This document shows positions 7,688 to 12,265 of a DNA stretch of 12,265 nucleotides, piece after piece. The stretch lies in contig MU657538.1 in NCBI GenBank assembly GCA_026770575.1, positions 16,373 through 28,637 on the forward strand. Direction: 5' to 3'. Under the pieces are notes generated by a model that was not told the origin of the DNA, made no database searches, and was given only the letters and a program-made list of their open reading frames with translations. A program made the translations under genes and the position numbers. The DNA comes from Pelagophyceae sp. CCMP2097 (Eukaryota > Sar > Pelagophyceae). The number at the start of each line of letters is the position of its first letter. Position 1 is the first letter of the stretch.

Positions 7688-7750
7688 TAAGACCCAATTT
7701 AAATTCATTAAATCCCTTATTGGGATATTATCCGGCTCCAGGGGCCCGCC

Positions 7751-7786
7751 CGGTTCTTAATCTGACCGGCGTTTTCTTAAGAACCG
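7751..7786. repeat. 10-bp hairpin CGGTTCTTAA / TTAAGAACCG
   Basis: Arms at 7751-7760 and 7777-7786 are perfect complements around a 16-nt loop. The same decamer occurs on the far side of the MITE at 6913-6922, linking this hairpin to the outer inverted repeat. Confidence 0.7.
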
Positions 7787-8202
7787 ATGGTCGGTTCGGA
7801 CTCTGCCTATGCTAAATTTCTCACAGAGGTCCTCCGGGGACGTCATGATTTGGGGGTGGGTGGAGGGGACCCAGGCGCGTCCCCTGGCAGCGTCAAAACC
7901 GCAAACAACGGCGTCGCCGGGCCGCTGATTTTGTTCGCTTACACTGTTTAAAGTTACTGACTATTAAATCGCTTACACTGTCGAATTAGATTATCACCGG
8001 AAATTATTTTACTTTTTTGCCCTTGAATGATGAGTGGCGCCACGCCAACCACTACCGCGAGACGCCCCGGAGGCGCTTGTTGGCTTTTTATGAACTACCC
8101 TTATTTTGGCAAATCTCTGCGAAAGCCTCTTAATTTAGTAGTTAATCAAGTCTAAACCCTTAGCGCCCAAATTAAAAGTCGATAAAGGCGCCAAGGACAG
8201 TG
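7787..8202. other. Gene-free AT-rich spacer
   Basis: No credible ORF. It contains two direct copies of TCGCTTACACTGT (7935-7947 and 7969-7981), 34 bp apart, and the left arm of a wider inverted repeat. Confidence 0.5.
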
Positions 8203-8440
8203 CGTACAACTTGGACAGTCGTGATGGGGCATCGTGCCCGATCGCGACTGTCCAAGTTGTACGACCTTTCCTTGCTTTCTTTAGTGGTTTTTGATTTTTC
8301 GCGGTTTGGGAAGTTCCTTCTTCGCGCGCTGGTCTCCGAGGCGGCAACTAGTACGACTGGAGGGGGCGGCAAGAACGCACGCGCTAAAAATAGCTAAATT
8401 TGGCGATTTCTGTTAGGCGAATTCGACAGTGTTAGCCGTT
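7969..8440. repeat. Imperfect inverted repeat flanking a central hairpin
   Basis: ACACTGTCGAATT (7975-7987) is exactly inverted at 8420-8432, and looser matching (AAATCGCTT against AAACGGCTA) extends it outwards. The arms enclose about 430 bp with the strong 8203-8263 hairpin near the middle. This resembles a small foldback element; no target duplication was found. Confidence 0.45.
8203..8263. repeat. Perfect 19-bp-arm hairpin
   Basis: CGTACAACTTGGACAGTCG (8203-8221) is exactly inverted at 8245-8263. The 23-nt centre can extend the stem through GAT/ATC and GGGC/GCCC pairs around a tiny loop, giving a nearly continuous hairpin of about 61 nt. It could be a miRNA-like precursor, the centre of a foldback transposon, or a cruciform. 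No conserved terminator context such as a following U-tract is present. Confidence 0.85.
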
Positions 8441-8446
8441 TTTAAA

Positions 8447-9201
8447 TTGACCTTTACAAGGGGTATCGGCGATAAAGCCGACCTCGAGTGGCGCAAAGTT
8501 ATGCCTCCCAGAGGCCGCCTGCGGGGGTGGGCGTGGTCGCTATGGGCCTCCTTGCCCCCCGGGATGTCCACTACATGATCAGCCTCGAGGAGGGCGCCTT
8601 GCAAGGGCGTGAACATGCGCCGCCCCCAATATTTTGGACTTGATAAAATCTTTATTTGCCTCCTTACCTTGATTTTGACTTGATTTTGCCTCCGTATTGC
8701 GAAGGTTCGGGCCCGGCTGGCAATCGCAGGACTGCAGGGATCGAAATTCTGGCTATGTGGCGGGGTGGGTCCATACGCACTGGGGTGGTATATGGCCGGT
8801 CCCGTACGAGTGCCGCGAGTGGCGCTTCAGACGAGCCAAAATAGACGTTCGGATTTTTAGTTTGAGCGTTTTTAACAAAAGATTTTTGTGGGACCGGGCA
8901 ACATGGGACTCAGCGCGACGTCCTCTATCACTCCCAACAGAGCCAAACTCCAACCGACGAAAACTCCGATTGCCAGAAAGTCCTCGGCGTCATTGGCGAT
9001 ACCCCTTGTACATTCGGAATTTTTAGGGATCCTAGAGCCCCGAAGTGCCTTCGTGGATCCTCACGGACATTTAGCCAACGGACCGATCCTTTCCGGGATG
9101 TCCGTCCCATTCTAACTCGCCTAATATCTAATCAAGCCAGTGGCTATCTCTGGTTATGGGTCTATCATTGCCACTGCTCTGATACGCAGTACTTTGCATC
9201 G
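8447..9201. other. Gene-free region, possible retroelement LTR or leader
   Basis: No supported gene. Being immediately upstream of Gag, it may contain the 5' LTR and leader of the Copia-like element. The LTR cannot be delimited because no second copy is in the window. A possible primer-binding site beginning TGG lies at 9151 (TGGTTATGGGTC), but the matching tRNA is not evident. GCTCTGATAC at about 9176 resembles the sense end of initiator tRNA-Met, which is the wrong orientation for a primer site. Confidence 0.35.
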
Positions 9202-10389
9202 ATGGCGACGCCGCCATCATTCGATCAGGCGCCTTTGCCGCCGCTCCCGCCGAGCCCGCTGCAGACGCCGCGCAAACTTGAATTTGGCCGCCTGTCGAAG
9301 TATGACACGCTCGAGAAGAACTTTCAGCGCGTGGTGTCGGCCGTTAATCCCTTCGACCCTAGCGGCGACGTGGACAGAGACGCACGCGACTTAGCGCGCC
9401 TATTGCAGGACATTGCCGACAACACGTCCGCATTCGCTGACGAAATGGGCCACTTCCGTTTTGTAGCTTCGGACTCGGGCGCGTCGCAGCTACTTATGCG
9501 AGTTCTACGCCAAGTGATGAAGAGCGCCGTGCGCCACGCCGTCGACGCCGCAACGGATGCGCCGACGGCCCTCGCGGAGCTCAACATGCGCTACAAAGGA
9601 GAAGCACCTTCCAAGAAGCTCTACAACCTCAACGTTTCGAACTTTAAGTCGCACCACAACCTGCACTCCGAGCACATTTACCTCGTCGACATCGCGCAAC
9701 CGTCCGCTGGCGACGCGCGCAGCACTTTTGTCGACGCAATTTCGCCGGAAAGGGCTGGTTCAGCGTATAAGCCTCTGCATCTCCGCTGGACGCTCGACAA
9801 GACGATTCCGCTGATCAATATTTACCGCGAGCTCGACGTGTTTTGCCGGACGTCGGGCATTTTGTCGACGGCTTCTCCGCCAGCGGGTATAAAAGCCGTC
9901 GCAGCTCAAAACGAGCCAGCGTCGGCGGTCCAGGTACACGATTTACCGATATGCTCTGCGTGCGGCGGCGTGGGACACAAGGAGCTGCCTTGGTGCGGCC
10001 GACCCGCTTGCCCATCGTTATCCAGCGACGTCGCTTTATTATGTTCGTTTTGCAAGCAGATTGGCCACCGATCCATGAATTGTCGCATTCAGCAGCGGCT
10101 CGGCGTCGAGGGCTCAACGGCTGGAAACTCGCGCATCTCTCTACGAGACGTCGAGAAAATGGTTCAGTGTGCGTCGCAATCTTTTCGACCTCAGCCGCGG
10201 GATCCGAACCGAGACTCGCGACAGCCGCGGGACTCGAACAGGGACTCGCGACCACCACGGGACATGAACAGGTCTGGGGGCAGAGGGTTCCACAACACTG
10301 CTAAGGCGAACGTCGCAGCGACGTATACTGTCGGCGCGGCAGCGTCGGCGCCGTCTTCTTTGGAGCCGCCGCAGGCGTTGCATTTGTAG
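9202..10389 (+). CDS. gag: Retrotransposon Gag with two zinc knuckles
   Basis: This 395-residue ORF starts at an ATG in reasonable eukaryotic context (CATCGATGG). The N-terminus is Pro-rich (residues 2-25), followed by a helical capsid-like region with no obvious single-family motif. Two CCHC knuckles follow: CSACGGVGHKELPWC (251-265, CX2CX4HX5C) and CSFCKQIGHRSMNC (281-294, the classic CX2CX4HX4C). After them comes an Arg/Asp/Pro tandem repeat (DPNRDSRQPRDSNRDSRPPRD-like, about 333-355), suited to RNA binding. Gag packages the element RNA into cytoplasmic virus-like particles. The ORF ends at TAG, but the frame continues into the linker and protease, so expression of Pol would need read-through, or the stop is an inactivating mutation. 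The first knuckle has one residue more than canonical. Confidence 0.82.
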   Translation: MATPPSFDQAPLPPLPPSPLQTPRKLEFGRLSKYDTLEKNFQRVVSAVNPFDPSGDVDRDARDLARLLQDIADNTSAFADEMGHFRFVASDSGASQLLMRVLRQVMKSAVRHAVDAATDAPTALAELNMRYKGEAPSKKLYNLNVSNFKSHHNLHSEHIYLVDIAQPSAGDARSTFVDAISPERAGSAYKPLHLRWTLDKTIPLINIYRELDVFCRTSGILSTASPPAGIKAVAAQNEPASAVQVHDLPICSACGGVGHKELPWCGRPACPSLSSDVALLCSFCKQIGHRSMNCRIQQRLGVEGSTAGNSRISLRDVEKMVQCASQSFRPQPRDPNRDSRQPRDSNRDSRPPRDMNRSGGRGFHNTAKANVAATYTVGAAASAPSSLEPPQALHL

Positions 10390-11730
10390 CCACCAGGTTA
10401 CGGGCGTTCGTGGGTGACGAAGGCAGTGTTTGAGGTGTCGTCTATCGACGGCGGGGTTTTAACGTCAAAAGACGGCTCTTCCTCCGACGTCGACGATCTT
10501 GCGGACGGCTCCGACGGACTTTCCGACGGCCTTTCCGACGGCTTTACGGACTTCTCCGACGGCCGTGCGGACGATCCGACAGACTTTACGACGGCTCTGA
10601 CGACCGTGCAGACGGTTCTTCCGACGGCCTTTCCGACGGCCCTACGGACGACTTTGACGGCCGTGCAGACGGCCTTTACGACGGCCGTGTCGGTGACCTT
10701 CGACGCCGGAGTTTTAACGTCAAAAGGCGGCTCTGCGACGGTATCGTCGGTCGACGGCTGAGGTTTAACGTCGAAAGGCGGCTCTGCGTCGGACATTGTT
10801 TCGACTGAGGTGTCGTATATCGACGGCGGAGTTTTAACGTCAAAAGACGGCTCTGCGTCAGACGCCGGAGTTTTAACGTCAAAAGGCGGCTCTGCGACGG
10901 TATCGTCGGTCGACGGCGGAGATTTAACGTCGAAAGGCGGCTCTGCGTCGAACAATGCTTCGACTGAAATCACTGCGGGGAAATCAGAGTCTAGCTGGTT
11001 TTCAAGCTTTGGGCGCCGCTCATGGGCTACGACGGCACTACAAACTGCGAGGTCTTTATTCGGCTGCGCCTTCACGGTCACGTCCACATGCAGTATAGGA
11101 CCAGGCATTGGCCCGTCTTTTGAAGATGCGGCTGCAATTGCACGCGTAGCACAAGAAGTCGGAGATGAAGCCGAGTTATGGACAGTCGACTCTGCTGCAG
11201 ACTTTCATATTCGGCCAGAGCCTAGTAAAATGGTCGAATCGAAACAGTACCACGACCGCGAAGCGTATTTTCCGGCAAAGTTGGCCGTAGCTGACGACAC
11301 TGCTCACACGGTTTTAGAAATTCGCACGGAATTTGCTTCGGTGGATACATTAAACGGAGCGGTTGACATCGACATAACATACTGTATCGTGCCAAACATT
11401 CGGCACAAACTGTTGGCAGTGGCACAGCTCGAGGAACAGGGTGTATCTTTTCACTCCGGTTTGGATGCACACCTGCGTATGCCGGATGGAAAATGCGTAC
11501 CTTTACTTCGCGTCGGACGGGCGTATGTGCTAAAGGTTCAGCGTCGGAGATCGCAGCCGGTTTTAACACCGGCAATCGATTTGAATCTGGACCGGGGCGA
11601 TACCCACATCGCGATTACCACTTGTTTTGTCGGCAGCTGCGACTATTTCGCTTGTCATTTCAAATGCACTGGGCTCCTTTACGCCGATTACGGCGCTGGG
11701 GGCGGTGTCAGGGGACGCGGCGTCTGCTAA
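10390..11730 (+). pseudogene. pol: Copia-like pol 5' part: repetitive linker plus aspartic protease
   Basis: Continuing the Gag frame, a linker of about 260 residues rich in DG, LTSK and SDG repeats leads to a Copia protease region. The protease active site reads WTVDSAADFHI (11179-11211), where the family normally has D-S/T-G-A; the Gly is Ala here. Downstream, ITYCIVPNIRHKLLAVAQLEEQGVSF matches the family's L-x-VP-x-x-x-x-NLLSV-x-QL region, and DGKCVPLLRVGRAYVL ends it. The frame has TGA at 10759-10761 where a neighbouring repeat copy has GGA, and closes with TAA at 11728-11730. No integrase zinc finger (HRRLGH-type) is found. With two in-frame stops, a changed active site and no downstream domains, this is most likely a dead fragment. 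Confidence 0.7.
10447..10965 (+). repeat. Nested minisatellite in the retroelement linker
   Basis: Six copies of a unit starting GACGGCGGAGTTTTAACGTC or close to it begin near 10447, 10701, 10753, 10819, 10861 and 10912. At a higher level, about 105 bp from 10701 recurs from 10861, implying a 160-bp tandem duplication that is incomplete on the right. Between 10490 and 10700 lies a different array of TTCCGACGGCCT-like 12-mers. Both strands are open across the block, so the 236-codon minus ORF here is a by-product. Confidence 0.85.
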
Positions 11731-11821
11731 CAGCGCCGTCCGAATGCGGTCGGTTATGCCATTTGCACATATATGTGGGCAATTGCGGTGTAAAGGATTT
11801 GGGGGTCTGGTAATTACAGTA

Positions 11822-11859
11822 ATTACTAGGTAATTACCTTATTACTAGGTAATTACCTT
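11822..11859. repeat. 19-bp tandem repeat built on GGTAATTACC
   Basis: ATTACTAGGTAATTACCTT occurs twice in succession (11822-11840 and 11841-11859), preceded by partial TAATTAC units from 11810. Each unit contains the perfect palindrome GGTAATTACC. The AT-rich block marks a sharp composition change after the retroelement fragment. Confidence 0.9.
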
Positions 11860-11947
11860 ACACACAGAATTGCAGAGTAATTGGAAGCTCGTATTTTCAA
11901 ACGCGCTGATTCGGGCTGCGATGGGTCTAGGCGCGTAGGGAGGCCCC

Positions 11948-12196
11948 TCACGGGGCTGAGAACCTAGCTGGCAAGCTCGAAGACGAGGCGGTTTCCGAGA
12001 TACGAATTTGGGCGACATCTTGTGAGCCTGATGCCCGACCAAGTGCACCATTTACCGCCCAGCCGATGAGCGCCAAGCCGCGATATGGCGCCTTGGGCAG
12101 GTGCGCCATGTAGGCCGGCACCTCGTGCTCACGGTCCTTCGCGTTCGCCCACAATACCAGGTGGTCCCTCGGCCTGACCAAGCCTGCCAATCGCAT
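11948..12196 (-). CDS. Hypothetical short ORF, unrecognised
   Basis: This 82-codon minus-strand ORF has an ATG at 12194-12196 and a TGA at the left end. It has balanced composition with an aromatic and acidic first half (RPRDHLVLWANAKDREHEVP) and a Ser-rich end. A TAA stands in frame five codons upstream of the ATG, so the start is probably real if the ORF is coding. I recognise no family. It could be an exon of a larger minus-strand gene or a chance frame. Confidence 0.2.
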   Translation of the reverse strand: MRLAGLVRPRDHLVLWANAKDREHEVPAYMAHLPKAPYRGLALIGWAVNGALGRASGSQDVAQIRISETASSSSLPARFSAP

Positions 12197-12265
12197 TTTC
12201 CCGTGGATTTACCAAATAGCGAGGGTAAATCTGGGGTAAATTACAGGCCCACGGTAAAGCAGATT

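Larger units (their letters stand above)
6913..7760. repeat. Outer interrupted inverted repeat hosting the MITE
   Basis: Outside the inner element, 6948-6968 and 7709-7729 are inverted copies (21 bp, two mismatches: AATATCTCAATAAGGCATTTA and its partner). Further out, TTAAGAACCG (6913-6922) is inverted as CGGTTCTTAA (7751-7760). Removing the inner element and one TAA copy restores a palindrome with a loop of about 20 nt, so the inner element landed in the middle of an older hairpin or MITE. Confidence 0.7.
9202..11730 (+). mobile_element. Copia-like LTR retroelement fragment (gag to protease)
   Basis: Gag, a repetitive linker and a Copia-type protease region lie in order and all in frame 1, interrupted by TAG (10387-10389) and TGA (10759-10761) and closed by TAA (11728-11730). 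Integrase, reverse transcriptase and RNase H are not seen before the window ends, and no frame after about 11560 continues a Copia polyprotein. Ty1/Copia assignment rests on the protease region and gag-PR order, since the diagnostic IN-RT order is missing. The copy appears defective. Confidence 0.75.

Noticed and set aside
8887..9139. TG...CA segment considered as the 5' LTR
   Set aside because: TG and CA ends are too common to call without a second LTR copy or a target duplication, neither of which is in the window.
9170..9190. Similarity to the 3' end of initiator tRNA-Met (GCTCTGATAC)
   Set aside because: It is in the sense orientation; a primer-binding site would be the complement.
9888..9895. 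TATAAAAG, a TATA-box look-alike
   Set aside because: It lies in the middle of the Gag coding region with no nearby start or second gene.
10398..11108. 236-codon minus-strand ORF with PPFDVKTP repeats
   Set aside because: It is produced by the minisatellite being open on both strands and opposes the Gag-Pol frame.

Overview
The window looks like a piece of nuclear genome from a GC-rich, intron-bearing unicellular eukaryote, most likely an alga. The evidence is a glycosyltransferase gene split by eight short introns (47-153 bp, five of eight donors GTGCG-type), a decayed array of helicase-associated (HA) domains of the kind expanded in several algal genomes, a Copia-like retroelement, and nested inverted-repeat DNA transposons in AT-richer, low-coding stretches. 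A photosynthetic stramenopile such as a pelagophyte is my best guess; a haptophyte or another GC-rich alga cannot be excluded. Nothing bacterial (operons, Shine-Dalgarno sites, rRNA, tRNA, CRISPR) was seen.

Layout. 1-832: the 3' part of an Ala/Gly/Pro-rich repetitive reading frame with one plausible 51-bp intron and an unexplained TGA. 833-1862: no gene; dispersed AGCTTGAAA repeats, a CpG-rich block, and a 154-bp element with 26-bp inverted ends just upstream of the main gene. 1863-4650: a complete nine-exon gene for a TPR plus GT41 (O-GlcNAc-transferase-like) protein; my splice model gives 676 residues with all phases consistent. 4651-5288: no confident gene. 5289-5890 (minus): HA-domain pseudogene with a frameshift, a TAG in place of a Trp codon, and an internal deletion. 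6141-6237: a compact foldable segment of two adjacent 18-nt hairpins enclosed by a longer helix. 6238-6912: nothing recognised.

6913-8446 is a transposon nest. A 716-bp element with 43-bp terminal inverted repeats and a TAA target duplication (PIF/Harbinger-like MITE) is inserted inside an older 21-bp inverted repeat and carries seven copies of a GAGCGAGCGAGCGACTT-type motif. Next come a 10-bp hairpin, a perfect 19-bp-arm hairpin, and a pair of 13-bp inverted repeats around it. 8447-9201 has no gene and may hold the retroelement's 5' LTR or leader.

9202-11730 is a Copia-like retroelement fragment: a Gag with two zinc knuckles, an in-frame TAG, a repeat-rich linker with an in-frame TGA, and a Copia-type protease region. 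The frame then closes before any integrase or reverse transcriptase, so the element is defective or truncated. 11731-12265 has a 19-bp tandem repeat and one weak minus-strand ORF.

The only gene that looks intact and functional is the GT41 protein. Most of the rest is mobile or decaying DNA around it.
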